The position numbers were made by a program, and so were the translations under genes. This document shows, piece after piece, positions 24,660 through 33,215 of a stretch of DNA of 64,000 nt. Source of the stretch: Kaistia dalseonensis (lineage in GTDB: Bacteria > Pseudomonadota > Alphaproteobacteria > Rhizobiales > Kaistiaceae); the NCBI RefSeq assembly GCF_030814715.1, contig NZ_JAUSVO010000002.1, positions 62,001 through 126,000 on the forward strand. Reading direction: 5' to 3'. Each line of letters starts with the position of its first letter. The first letter of the stretch is position 1. The notes under the pieces are model-generated. The model was not told the DNA's origin. It ran no database searches and was given only the letters and a program-made list of their open reading frames with translations.

Positions 24660-25429
24660 TATTCGCCCGCCAGGAGCTTGCCCCAGCCGGGCGCCTTGAC
24701 GTCGACGCCGGCAACGCGCGCCGCCTCCCAGAAGGTGACCGCGATCGAATCGACGATCGGAATGCCGAGTTCGGCCTCCATCTCCTCGACGAGTTCGGTC
24801 GCGTTGAAATTGGTGCAGACGACGGCGATGCAGTCGGGCTTCTCCTTCGCCGCGCCGCGCAGCACGCCACGGATAGCGTCGGGCTCGGCCGCGCCGATAT
24901 CGACATTGGCGAGGAGGCCCAGCGAGGACGATCCGGTCACCGGGAAGCCCTGCTTGGCATATTCCGTGGCGATCTGCGCCGAGATCTCCTCGATATAGGG
25001 CAGCGCCAGGCCGACCGTCTTGTAACCCTTCTCGTGGAAGGCGTTGTAGAAGGCGAGCGTCGACGTCGTGGCCGGAATGCCCGTCTCGCGGGTGATCGCC
25101 TCGCAGAGCCTCAGATCATTCTCGAGCCCACGCCAGCTCGCCGACGTGCCGTTCCAGACCAGCGCGTCGAGAGGTGCGTCCGCCAGCAACCGGGCGGCGG
25201 CCAGCATGCGCTCCAGCTGGAACTGGGCCTCCGAGCTCGCCGATAGCGCCAGATGGGTGACCGAAATGCGCGTGAAATGATGCGCGAGCTGATGTTCGAG
25301 CCCCCGGTTCATCGCATAGGTCAGTGGCTCCAGGGCGGTATTGGACGACGGCGTAATATGGCCGATGCGCTTGATCCTGGATGGCGCCGCAACATGGGGC
25401 GCGGGAGCGGTGAGAAGGGTATCGGTCAT
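24659..25429 (-). CDS. Arylmalonate decarboxylase / maleate isomerase family protein
   Basis: A 256-residue Asp/Glu-racemase-superfamily protein. The dioxyanion-hole motif is NGTSASWRG (G94-T95-S96) and the C-terminal cysteine is C205 in VVCTNFNA. The first catalytic cysteine of racemases and maleate isomerases is a glycine here. One cysteine plus GTS is the pattern of arylmalonate decarboxylase, and the tail KAPGWGKLL also fits it, so a cofactor-free decarboxylase is likelier than a racemase. Start ATG 25429. The gene overlaps asparaginase by 1 nt, in an operon with a flavin reductase. The likely substrate is a malonate-like diacid (inference). Confidence 0.8.
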   Translation of the reverse strand: MTDTLLTAPAPHVAAPSRIKRIGHITPSSNTALEPLTYAMNRGLEHQLAHHFTRISVTHLALSASSEAQFQLERMLAAARLLADAPLDALVWNGTSASWRGLENDLRLCEAITRETGIPATTSTLAFYNAFHEKGYKTVGLALPYIEEISAQIATEYAKQGFPVTGSSSLGLLANVDIGAAEPDAIRGVLRGAAKEKPDCIAVVCTNFNATELVEEMEAELGIPIVDSIAVTFWEAARVAGVDVKAPGWGKLLAGE

Positions 25430-25443
25430 CGGGAGCCAGACGT

Positions 25444-25935
25444 CTAGAGATCGGGAAGGCCGGCAAAGCGGCCGTTGAAGAAGAGGAGCGGATCACCGTC
25501 CATGATATTCAGGCCGGTGACCTCGCCGATCATGATGCGATGATCGCCACCCTCATGGATATGGCGCGTTTCGCATTCGAGATGGGCGAGCGCACCGGAA
25601 ATGAGCGGCAGGCCGCGCTCGGTGTACGCAATCTCCGTGCCGTCGAAGATGCCCGCGACGCCGCTGGCGAAATGGCGCGCGACGAAGGCCTGCTCGGCGG
25701 ACAGAATGCTGACGGCGAAGGCACCGGCCGCCTCGAACACGGCACGCGAGCGCGCCTTGTTGCGAAGGCTCCAGAGAACCAGCGGCGGATCGAGCGAGAC
25801 TGACGAGAACGAGTTGATCGTCATGCCGACCTTCTCCTCGCCGAGCCGCGCCGTCACGATGGCGACGCCGGTGGCGAAGCGGCCGCAGGCGCGGCGGAAT
25901 TCGAGCGGATCGATCATCTCGGCAATGACGCTCAT
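25444..25935 (-). CDS. Flavin reductase (HpaC/RutF type)
   Basis: A 163-residue flavin reductase-like FMN-binding protein. It shows FRRACGRFATGVAIVTAR at the start, VGMTINSFSSVSLDPPLVLWSL in the middle (quoted here in two parts: VGMTINSFSS and SLDPPLVLWS) and GDHRIMIGEV near the end. It would supply reduced flavin to a partner oxygenase, most likely the HpaB-like protein at 29561-31048. The stop of the amidohydrolase gene upstream overlaps its start by 4 nt (25932-25935). Family assignment is firm. Confidence 0.9.
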   Translation of the reverse strand: MSVIAEMIDPLEFRRACGRFATGVAIVTARLGEEKVGMTINSFSSVSLDPPLVLWSLRNKARSRAVFEAAGAFAVSILSAEQAFVARHFASGVAGIFDGTEIAYTERGLPLISGALAHLECETRHIHEGGDHRIMIGEVTGLNIMDGDPLLFFNGRFAGLPDL

Positions 25936-27446
25936 GACGTCCCCCTCGCCTCGCGCCGGACGAAGCGCTCCATGCCGATCGGCTCATCGGAAAGTCCTTC
26001 GGCAAAGGCCACCACATGCGGCTCCAGCCGCGCGGCGAGCGCGCGCGCATCGCCCAGAGCCGCGCCGAGCCGCTCGACCGCGGCGCGGACGCGTGCAGGA
26101 AGATCGGAGATATCGACCGACACAACCTTGCCATCCGTCACGACGAAGCGCCCGCCAACCATGACATCCGTGATCGACGCGGAATCGGCGGCGCTGACCA
26201 GCTGGTTGAACGCATCGGTCAGCGGAATGAAGTCGAGATGGTCCAGATCGAAGAAGGCGAGATCGGCGAGCGCGCCCGCCCTGATCCGGCCGCCTTGATC
26301 GAGCCCGACGATATCGGCGCTGCCGACCGTCGCGAGGCGAACGGTCTCGACCGCCGAGAGCCAATCGGTCCGTGGCCCGGCATAGGCGCGCGCGCCAAAG
26401 GAGGCGAGCCGCATCGCCTGCAGCATGGAGAGCGCATCGGACGAATTGGCGCCATCGGTGGCGAGGCCGACCGTGATGCCGCGATCGAGCATGGGCCGCA
26501 CCGAGGCGATGCCCGAGCCAAGACGGAAATTCGACGCCGGAATATGGGCGACCGAGCAGCCCTTGTCCGCGAGGAGATCCAGATCGTCATCGTCGAGCCA
26601 GACGGAATGCGCCGCCGTGAAACCGGGCCGCAGCACGCCATGGTCCGCGAGATAGGCGACGGGCGACTTGCCCCAGAGCCGCCGCGCCGTCAGCGCCTGG
26701 AGGCGGGATTCGGCGATGTGCATGTGGATGGGCAGGCCATGGCGCTCCGCGAGCCCGACGCATTGCATCAGGAAGCGTTCGGAACAGTGATGCGGGATCG
26801 TCGGCGCGATGGCGAGGCTGATGCCGTCGGGCAAGCTGTCCCGCGCCGCGATGATCGCCTCGATCGCCGCAATCGTCTCGTCACCACCGCCGAGGCCGAA
26901 CCGCTCGACCCTCTCGCGGAGATCCACCGGTAGCGCATCGAGAAGGCCGGGGATCGCCTGGAACAGGTTCTTGTCGGCCACCATCGGCGCGAGCACGGCG
27001 CGAATGCCGGCATCGGCATAGGCGCGGGCGACCGCCGCGAAGCCCTCGACCGTCGGCCGGGGGAATTCATAGACGAGGTCGTAGCAGGCGGTGCAGCCCT
27101 TGGAGAGCATGTCGACCGCGCCGAGCAGCGTCGAGAGATAGATCGTCTCGGGATCGCGCGCGCCGCCGAGCCACGGGCCGTTGGTGAGCGAAGCCTCGAG
27201 CGTCCAGCGATCGGCGACGCCTTTCATGAGGTTGGCATGGCCATGGGTGTGCGCATTGACGAGGCCGGGGAGCACGAGCCGGTCGGCCGCGTCGAATTCA
27301 GGAATGCCGGGCGCGATGATCGTGCCGGGCGCACTAACGGTCTGGATCCGGCCGCCATCGATGAGAAGATCGAGCCGCTCGGCCGTGCCCGCCTCCGGGT
27401 CGACGACGAGCCCGCCGCGAATGAGCAGCCGTGCCGATGCCGTCAT
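25932..27446 (-). CDS. Amidohydrolase superfamily deaminase/hydrolase
   Basis: A 504-residue metal-dependent amidohydrolase of the guanine deaminase/MTA-SAH deaminase/TrzN group. Metal ligands and catalytic residues are visible: NAHTHGHANLMKG (HxH), HMHIAES, TAAHSVWL, HIPASN and the aspartate of LATDGANSSDA. Such enzymes deaminate purine or triazine-like rings. It overlaps the flavin reductase and the PuuE-like gene by 4 nt each, so it is translated with them. The start ATG at 27446 follows a GAGG-like leader. The natural ring substrate is unknown; the context points to an N-heterocycle. Confidence 0.88.
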   Translation of the reverse strand: MTASARLLIRGGLVVDPEAGTAERLDLLIDGGRIQTVSAPGTIIAPGIPEFDAADRLVLPGLVNAHTHGHANLMKGVADRWTLEASLTNGPWLGGARDPETIYLSTLLGAVDMLSKGCTACYDLVYEFPRPTVEGFAAVARAYADAGIRAVLAPMVADKNLFQAIPGLLDALPVDLRERVERFGLGGGDETIAAIEAIIAARDSLPDGISLAIAPTIPHHCSERFLMQCVGLAERHGLPIHMHIAESRLQALTARRLWGKSPVAYLADHGVLRPGFTAAHSVWLDDDDLDLLADKGCSVAHIPASNFRLGSGIASVRPMLDRGITVGLATDGANSSDALSMLQAMRLASFGARAYAGPRTDWLSAVETVRLATVGSADIVGLDQGGRIRAGALADLAFFDLDHLDFIPLTDAFNQLVSAADSASITDVMVGGRFVVTDGKVVSVDISDLPARVRAAVERLGAALGDARALAARLEPHVVAFAEGLSDEPIGMERFVRREARGTS

Positions 27447-28366
27447 GATGAGACCTCCGCCGGGTGCGTCGCCATCCAGTGGCGCGCGACGTCCGAACGG
27501 CCGGCGATCCAGACGCCGTCATGGCTGGCGACGAGGTCGAGGAAGCGGGTCACGGCCTCGAATCGCGAGGGCTGGCCGGAAATGCGGCTGTGCAGGCTGA
27601 CGGTCATCATGCGCGGCGTCCGCGCGCTCTCGGCGTGAAGCACGCGAAAGGCGGCCGCGAGATGATCGTAGAAATCGTTCGCCGTGCCGAGCTTGGCGGT
27701 GGCGAGGCGGTTGTCGTTATGGGTGAAACTGTGCGGCACGACGAGGTGCGGGCTTGCTCCGACCGTGACCCAATAGGGCAGATCGTCGGCATAGCTGTCG
27801 GCGTCATAAAGGAAACCTCCCTGCTCGACGAGCAGGGTTCGCGTCCGCTCGCTCGGGGAGTAACGGCTTTGCCAGCCAAGTGGTTTCTTGCCCGTGGTCC
27901 GTTCGAGGCTCGCCACGGCACGCGCGATCACGGCGCGCTCTTCATCCTCGCCCATCAGGAAATGGCGGGCGAAGCGATCGCCGTGGCAGCAGAGGTCGAA
28001 ATCGCCCGTGCGGATTGCCGCCGCGATCTCGCCATTGCGCTCGAGCGCCTGCGCGCAGGCATTGATGGTGAGCCGCGCACCACGCTCGGCGAAGAGATCG
28101 GTCAGACGCCAGAAGCCGACGCGCGAGCCATATTCGAACAGCGTCTCGGCCACGAGATCGCGCGTGCCCGCCGGCACCTCGCCGAAGATCCCGTCCGTCA
28201 GCCCGATCTCGGTCGCCTTGTCACCATCGGGGATGGAGGGCTCGGCGCCCTCCTCCACATTGAGCACGATAACGAGCGCGAGACGGGCGCCGTTCGGCCA
28301 TTGCGCATCGGGCGGCCGGCGGCCATAGCCAACGAAGTCGCGCGCGCCATTCGCGGGAATGCTCAT
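27443..28366 (-). CDS. PuuE-like allantoinase/NodB deacetylase family
   Basis: A 307-residue NodB-fold protein with the PuuE start pattern: DFVGYGRRPPDAQWPNGAR and LVIVLNVEEGAE. PuuE is a metal-independent allantoinase that opens the hydantoin ring. The later motif is CCHGDRFARHF in place of the more usual SHG-W/Y-R-W, so the substrate may differ from allantoin. Start ATG 28366; it overlaps the amidase gene and the amidohydrolase gene by 4 nt each. Ring opening of a hydantoin- or pyrimidine-like product of the flavin monooxygenase would fit. Family firm, reaction inferred. Confidence 0.85.
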   Translation of the reverse strand: MSIPANGARDFVGYGRRPPDAQWPNGARLALVIVLNVEEGAEPSIPDGDKATEIGLTDGIFGEVPAGTRDLVAETLFEYGSRVGFWRLTDLFAERGARLTINACAQALERNGEIAAAIRTGDFDLCCHGDRFARHFLMGEDEERAVIARAVASLERTTGKKPLGWQSRYSPSERTRTLLVEQGGFLYDADSYADDLPYWVTVGASPHLVVPHSFTHNDNRLATAKLGTANDFYDHLAAAFRVLHAESARTPRMMTVSLHSRISGQPSRFEAVTRFLDLVASHDGVWIAGRSDVARHWMATHPAEVSS

Positions 28367-29553
28367 GCCGGGACCGAAGCGGACGGGATCGCGCCGAGCT
28401 CGGCGGCGAAGGCGAGGAGCCGCTCATCGCCGCGCGGTGCGGCGATCAGCGACAGGCCGACCGGGCAGCCATCCACCTCGACGGCCGGAATATTGATCTG
28501 CGGCAGCCGGCAGAGACTTGCAATGCAGGTGAGTGCCAGCGTCTTTTCGCGGAATGCCACCTGCGCGGAGACCGGTGCCGTGCGCAGTGGCGGCAGGTCG
28601 TGCGCGGTCGGGATGATCAGCATGCCGTCATCGCCGAGAAGGCGAACGAGCCGCGACGTCAGGGCTTCGCGCTGGATCACCGCCTTGGCGAACATGCGGG
28701 GATCGACCGTGGCGGAGAGCGCGATCCGCTCCTCGACAGCCTGGCTCAGGACACGGCCCGGCATGGTCGCCCAACCGCCGAGCGTCGACCAGAGATCGTG
28801 CAATTGCAGCGGACGGAACGTATCGAGCCAGAAATCGACGCCCTCGGCAAAGAGCGTGACCTCCTCGGCCGGCGCGAGCGAGCGCGCCACCGGCAAGAGT
28901 GCCGCGCCGATCGCGGGAACCGGAATATCGAAGGCGTCGCGCGCCAGCAGGAGCCGTTGCGGCCCGGCGGCCCCGATCGTTCCGAAATAGGCCTCGCCGA
29001 CGCGCTTCAGCATGGCGGCATCACGGGCGAGGAACCCGACCGTATCGAAGCTCGGCGCCATTGGCATGACCCCGGCGACCGAGATCCGGCCGAAGGTGGT
29101 GCGCAACCCATAGAGCCCGCAGAAACTCGCCGGCACGCGGATCGAGCCGCCCGTATCGGTGCCGATGCCGAAATCGCAGAGCCCGGCCGCAACAGCCGAG
29201 GCCGAGCCGCTCGACGAACCACCCGGCACGCGATCCGGCGCCCGCGGATTGATCGGGATGCCGAAATGCGGGTTCATCCCGAACATGCCGCAGGCGAGTT
29301 CGTCCGTGTGCGTCTTGCCGACGATCCGCGCCCCGGCCATCAGCGGAACCAGCACCGAGGGCGCGGTCGCGACGGCCGGCTCGGCATCGCGGAGGCGGTC
29401 CGGGTTGCCCCAGGCCGATCTGTAGCCCGCGACGTCGATCAGATCCTTGACGGCAAAGGTGAGGCCGGCAAGCGCCCCCTCGTCCCGCATCTGAAGCGAG
29501 GTCGGGCCATGCGCGACGAACGCACTCAGCGCGATTTCCTGAACATCGGTCAT
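28363..29553 (-). CDS. Amidase signature (AS) family amidase
   Basis: A ~396-residue amidase with the Ser-cisSer-Lys triad: K36 in FAVKDLIDVA, the Gly/Ser loop GGSSSGSASA (112-121) and S137 in GTDTGGSIRVPAS. The C-terminal part ends SLIAAPRGDERLLAFA. It would hydrolyse an amide, ureide or allophanate-like intermediate after ring opening. The ATG at 29553 (MTDVQEIALSA) lies 8 nt after the HpaB-like gene; the frame upstream overlaps that gene and is not used. It overlaps the PuuE-like gene by 4 nt. Confidence 0.9.
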   Translation of the reverse strand: MTDVQEIALSAFVAHGPTSLQMRDEGALAGLTFAVKDLIDVAGYRSAWGNPDRLRDAEPAVATAPSVLVPLMAGARIVGKTHTDELACGMFGMNPHFGIPINPRAPDRVPGGSSSGSASAVAAGLCDFGIGTDTGGSIRVPASFCGLYGLRTTFGRISVAGVMPMAPSFDTVGFLARDAAMLKRVGEAYFGTIGAAGPQRLLLARDAFDIPVPAIGAALLPVARSLAPAEEVTLFAEGVDFWLDTFRPLQLHDLWSTLGGWATMPGRVLSQAVEERIALSATVDPRMFAKAVIQREALTSRLVRLLGDDGMLIIPTAHDLPPLRTAPVSAQVAFREKTLALTCIASLCRLPQINIPAVEVDGCPVGLSLIAAPRGDERLLAFAAELGAIPSASVPA

Positions 29554-29560
29554 GACGTCC

Positions 29561-31048
29561 CTATTCGGCAGCCGAGGAAAGGGACGTCCCGGTCGACGAC
29601 GGCAGACCATATGTGCCCATGAAATCGTCCACAAAACCCTTCACGCCGTCCCAATCATAGAAGCGGAAGGAATTGCCGCGCGTGACGAAGGTCGGTCCGG
29701 AATAGAACATCTCATATTGGAGATGGCGCGACCCGAACTCCGAGCCGACGGCGTCCCAGGCGAGCTTCATCAGCTTGACCCGCTCCTGCGAGCTCGCGAC
29801 CGGCGAACGCTGCGTCTTGCCGATGATCGCCGCAGTCTCAGGCGTCTCGAAATCGAGATAGGAGGACGGCACCATGATCATGCCGCCACCCGAAAGCGTG
29901 CGGATCGCCTCGATGATTTCCGGATAGGTCGTCTGCGCGATCACCTGTGCGGTGCAAAGGATCGAACGGTTCGGGACGAAATAGCCCTGGAAATGCTCGC
30001 CGCTCGCCTCCATCGCGATGACGAGCGCCTCGATATTGGCGACCTTGGCCGCCATCAGGCCGAGCGTTTCGCGCACCTGCGGATAGTTGATGATGTTGTT
30101 TGTCTCGGCAATCTTGCGCGCGAGGCCGAGCAGGAATTTCAGCTTCACCATCAGGCGGATCATGCACTGGTAGTTCTGCATGACATGGGCGCGCGTATCG
30201 TGCCACTGCGCCTGCGCCATCTTCAGGTCCTTATGGACGAAGACGCGATCCCACGGGATCTTCACATCGTCGAAATAGACGACGGCATCGTTCTCATCGA
30301 AGCGGGCCGACAGCGGATAGTCGAAGGTCGAGGTGGCGTTCTGCTCATAGCTGCGGCGCGACATCAGCGTCAGGCCCTTGGCGCCGAGCGGGACGACGCC
30401 GGTAAAGGCATAGGCCTCGTCGCCCGCCTGCAGCGCGTTGAAGCCCGAGACCATCATCTCGTTCGCCATCACGCCCGATGTCGCCAGCATCTTGGCGCCA
30501 CGAATGGTGATGCCTTCCCCGTCCTCGTCGACGATCGAGGCGACGAGATGCGGATCGGGCTGGCCGCCGGCCGTCTTCGCCTTGTCGGCCTGCGGATTGA
30601 TGATGACGTAGGAGAGGAAGAGATCATTGTCGCGGGCATAGTCGAAATAGGATTCGAGCGCCGCCGCACGCGCCGGGTCATTGTCGCGGAAGGCATGGAG
30701 GCCCATGCGGAAGCCGGCAAAGGTCGACGCGACGTGATCGGGGGAGCGGCCAACCATGCCACAGGTGAGCGCCGCCCATTTCTCCAATGCCTGCCGCCGC
30801 TCGGTCAGCTCGCGGAGATTTCGCGGCAATTGCCAGCCGCGGCTGACCCGTTCGCCCGAGGTCGGCGAGACGAAGGTCATCGCCTCGATATTGTCGGGAG
30901 CAGCCTGGAAATCATAGAGCTTCGCCGCGGAATGAACCGCATTGGCAAAGGCCGGATCGGTGGTCACGTCGACGACCTTGCGACCATCAATATAGATGGA
31001 ACGATCGTCCTTGAGGCTGGCCAGATAGGCTCGGCCGTCTTTCACCAT
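29561..31048 (-). CDS. 4-hydroxyphenylacetate 3-hydroxylase (HpaB)-like FADH2 monooxygenase
   Basis: A 495-residue oxygenase of the HpaB/PvcC family, acyl-CoA-dehydrogenase fold. Typical segments are FAGFRMGLHAFRDNDP, LATSGVMANEMMV, FFDDVKIPWDRVF (here YFDDVKIPWDRVFVH) and LMAAKVANIEALVIAME. It needs reduced flavin from a partner, probably the HpaC/RutF-type reductase at 25444. The ATG at 31048 has GGGAG upstream and is the first gene of the leftward cluster. Its operon mates (amidase, PuuE, amidohydrolase) suggest hydroxylation or ring opening of an N-heterocycle rather than of a phenol (inference). Confidence 0.88.
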   Translation of the reverse strand: MVKDGRAYLASLKDDRSIYIDGRKVVDVTTDPAFANAVHSAAKLYDFQAAPDNIEAMTFVSPTSGERVSRGWQLPRNLRELTERRQALEKWAALTCGMVGRSPDHVASTFAGFRMGLHAFRDNDPARAAALESYFDYARDNDLFLSYVIINPQADKAKTAGGQPDPHLVASIVDEDGEGITIRGAKMLATSGVMANEMMVSGFNALQAGDEAYAFTGVVPLGAKGLTLMSRRSYEQNATSTFDYPLSARFDENDAVVYFDDVKIPWDRVFVHKDLKMAQAQWHDTRAHVMQNYQCMIRLMVKLKFLLGLARKIAETNNIINYPQVRETLGLMAAKVANIEALVIAMEASGEHFQGYFVPNRSILCTAQVIAQTTYPEIIEAIRTLSGGGMIMVPSSYLDFETPETAAIIGKTQRSPVASSQERVKLMKLAWDAVGSEFGSRHLQYEMFYSGPTFVTRGNSFRFYDWDGVKGFVDDFMGTYGLPSSTGTSLSSAAE

Positions 31049-31292
31049 GGCGGGCTCCCGCTTTCAGAGCTGGATCCCGACGCCAGGCTCTCAGCCCTTC
31101 GCAATCGGAGGAACAGGTTGATTACAAACGGTTTGGCTGTGGCGCACCGCCCATTATCGGGTTCGATGCTGCAATGCGAGAGGTAGCATCCGGCTCAATC
31201 GAGCGTCAAGCACAGCAATTGGGCAGGTCAACCTGTCCTGGAAATCGAAACGGGGACCGCGCGCATCCGTTGGCGGCGCCAATCAACAACAA
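31049..31292 (-). promoter_or_regulatory. Control region of the HpaB-led operon
   Basis: No gene is visible here. On the minus strand TTGACG (complement of 31204-31209) could be a -35 box, with CTACCT 17 nt later as a weak -10. Just upstream of it lies a perfect palindrome CAGGT-CA-ACCTG (31224-31235), and the half-site CAGGTTGA recurs at 31114-31121. This could be an operator for the AraC-type or another regulator. Positions are seen; function is inference. Confidence 0.4.
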
Positions 31293-31323
31293 GACGCCGG
31301 AATGCTTGGCGCATCCCGGCGTC
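31293..31323 (-). terminator. Rho-independent terminator after the DUF992 gene
   Basis: Stem GACGCCGG / CCGGCGTC (8 bp) extended inward by ATGC/GCAT past one mismatch, with a 5-nt loop. On the minus strand it is followed by TTGTTGTTGATT, a T-rich tail, which fits a terminator for the gene ending at 31367. Confidence 0.65.
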
Positions 31324-31366
31324 CTGAATATCGCATGAAGACCTGCGCGAGCAGGCCGAACGATCT

Positions 31367-31846
31367 TTACGGAGCGGCGACCAGCGTCACGGTGGTCACG
31401 CCGGCGGCGATGTTGAAGCCGACTTCGCCCTCGACCGAGAGCGGCTGCAGGGCAACCGACTTGTTCGACCCGCCGACGAGCACGTTGGCGCCGAGGCCGG
31501 CCACGAAGGCGACGTCCGCGCCGGGGCCGCCATATTCACCCGACAGCGTGCCCGGGCCGGGGATCTCGTTGGTCGCCGTGACGACGCCCCAGACGAGAAC
31601 ACCCTTCTCGATCGCGCCGACGGCGACGCCGTACTCGTTGATCTTGCCGGTGTAGCGGTCTTCAGCACCGCCATTGGCGGGCTTGAACACGCACTTCATG
31701 GTCTGCTTTTCCATGATGAACATGCCGACGCCGGCCGAGACGTCGCAGGTCAGCGTACCAACCGAAGCCTTGGCTTCGGCCAGAGCCGGCGCAGACATCG
31801 ACATGACGGCTGCAGCAGCCAACAGAACCTTCTGCATCATCTTCAT
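31367..31846 (-). CDS. Exported DUF992 protein
   Basis: A 159-residue secreted protein typical of Hyphomicrobiales. Residues 1-23 are a clean signal peptide (MKMMQKVLLAAAAVMSMSAP) with cleavage after ALA. The mature part has a Cys pair (TLTCDVSAG and MKCVFKP) and repeated Gly-rich beta-strands (GPGTLSGEYGGPGADVAFV), as expected of DUF992. Function is unknown; it is periplasmic or outer-membrane associated by inference. The ATG at 31846 has GGGAGAACAAGA upstream, and the longer frame is not needed. It has its own terminator. Confidence 0.82.
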   Translation of the reverse strand: MKMMQKVLLAAAAVMSMSAPALAEAKASVGTLTCDVSAGVGMFIMEKQTMKCVFKPANGGAEDRYTGKINEYGVAVGAIEKGVLVWGVVTATNEIPGPGTLSGEYGGPGADVAFVAGLGANVLVGGSNKSVALQPLSVEGEVGFNIAAGVTTVTLVAAP

Positions 31847-31972
31847 TCTTGTTCTCCCAATCGCGATCATGCCGATCTTTCCGCATGTCCGTGTGATTCG
31901 TCGCAGAGATAGTACTAGATCGGCGGAGGCAGGATTGAAAAGATCAATGAAAGTTCCGCTGCCCGTTCAGCT

Positions 31973-32452
31973 TTATTCGAGATGAGACTGCAAGAACCAC
32001 AACGACTTATCGAGCGAGCGTGAAACAGCGGTGAAGATATCCGCCGTATCGGCATCTCCAGCTTCGTCAGCCGTATCGATCGCCGCGCGCACGGCATTGG
32101 CCGTTTCGGCATAGCGGTCGACCAGCGCCACCAGATGGTCCTTGATGCTCTGTATGTCGGTCGGATAGGGCTTCAGCGTCGTAGCGCCGGCCACCGTCTG
32201 CACGGTTCCGAGCGCGATACCGCCGAGCTGCGCCGCCCGCTCCGCGATCGTGTCGTTGTGATCATCGAGCTCGGTCCGGAACCCGTCGAGCATTTCATGC
32301 ACGGCGATGAACTGCAGGCCCTTCAGGTTCCAGTGCGCCTGCTTGGTCACCAGCGCAAGGTCGATGCCATCCGCCAGCCGTGCATTCAGAAGGTCGATCA
32401 TTGCGGATTTGGTGTTGGAGGCCAGTTCAATCCGTGATTTCGATGTTGCCAT
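31973..32452 (-). CDS. dps: Dps-like ferritin, DNA protection/iron storage
   Basis: A 159-residue four-helix ferritin-like protein. The Dps ferroxidase pattern is visible: [20 protein letters not shown] with the conserved His and Trp (given in part) and [18 protein letters not shown] with the Asp and Glu ligands. The first residues [14 protein letters not shown] form the short basic N-terminus. The ATG at 32452 has GAGGAAGACATC upstream. It would form a dodecamer that stores iron using peroxide. It is divergent from dsbB. Confidence 0.93.
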   Translation of the reverse strand: MATSKSRIELASNTKSAMIDLLNARLADGIDLALVTKQAHWNLKGLQFIAVHEMLDGFRTELDDHNDTIAERAAQLGGIALGTVQTVAGATTLKPYPTDIQSIKDHLVALVDRYAETANAVRAAIDTADEAGDADTADIFTAVSRSLDKSLWFLQSHLE

Positions 32453-32723
32453 GATGTCTTCCTCGTCACGATCTCTTGTATTTCGGCCCTGATAACTGCC
32501 ACGGCCACAAACGACGGCGTCAATATCCCGCCGGCCTGCATTCAATGCCCGGGAACCGATTAAGTCACGGTTGAAATCATGGAAATCTCACTGGGCCCAC
32601 TTTTCGAGCCCGGACCGGTGGGCGGCATAGCGCCGTCGCGCTGCACAGGGATGTGATTCCGCACTGCGTCGACAGGCGAAGGGCGACGGGCTAGAAGCGC
32701 GGCACCGCATCAGGAAACCCGAT

Positions 32724-33215
32724 ATGGCCGCCACCACCCGCTTTCGCTTCGCCGTCCTGGCCTTTCTGCTCGCTTTGGCCGCCATTCTCGGCGCGTGGAG
32801 CTTCCAGATCTTCGGTGGCTACGCCCCCTGCAAGCTCTGCCTCGAGCAGCGCGTTCCCTATTATGTCGGCTTGCCGATCCTGCTGATCGGCTTGGTGCTG
32901 CTGCGTCGGGGCGCACAACTCCCAGCGCGCGCCCTGCTCGTGGTCGCCGGGCTGATCTTCGTCGTCGGCCTCGGCCTCGGCATCTACCATGCCGGCGTCG
33001 AATGGCATTTCTGGCTCGGCCCGGCCGATTGCGGCGGCGGCGTCGCGACCACCGGCAATGCCGGCGATCTCCTGAGCCAGATCGGTAAGACCAAGGTCGT
33101 GAGCTGCACGGACGCAGCGCTGCGCGTTCTCGGGCTGTCCTTCGCGGGCTGGAACGCGCTGGTCTCGGCCATCGTCGCGGCGCTGCTGCTCTCGGCAGGC
33201 CTCCGCCGCGGCTAA
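32724..33215 (+). CDS. dsbB: Disulfide bond formation protein B (DsbB family)
   Basis: A 163-residue inner-membrane protein with four helices. The redox pairs are C36/C39 in APCKLCLEQR and C103/C128 in PADCGGGV and VVSCTDAAL, so both periplasmic disulfides are present. It reoxidises DsbA and passes electrons to quinone. The ATG at 32724 has AGGAAACCCGAT upstream. The 3' end overlaps the convergent TrmH gene by 4 nt. Alphaproteobacterial members have this short CxxC form. Confidence 0.93.
   Translation: MAATTRFRFAVLAFLLALAAILGAWSFQIFGGYAPCKLCLEQRVPYYVGLPILLIGLVLLRRGAQLPARALLVVAGLIFVVGLGLGIYHAGVEWHFWLGPADCGGGVATTGNAGDLLSQIGKTKVVSCTDAALRVLGLSFAGWNALVSAIVAALLLSAGLRRG

Noticed and set aside
22713-24998. 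Rightward open frame of 761 codons
   Set aside because: It lies opposite three well-supported leftward genes (deacetylase, asparaginase, AMDase-like) and has no motif.
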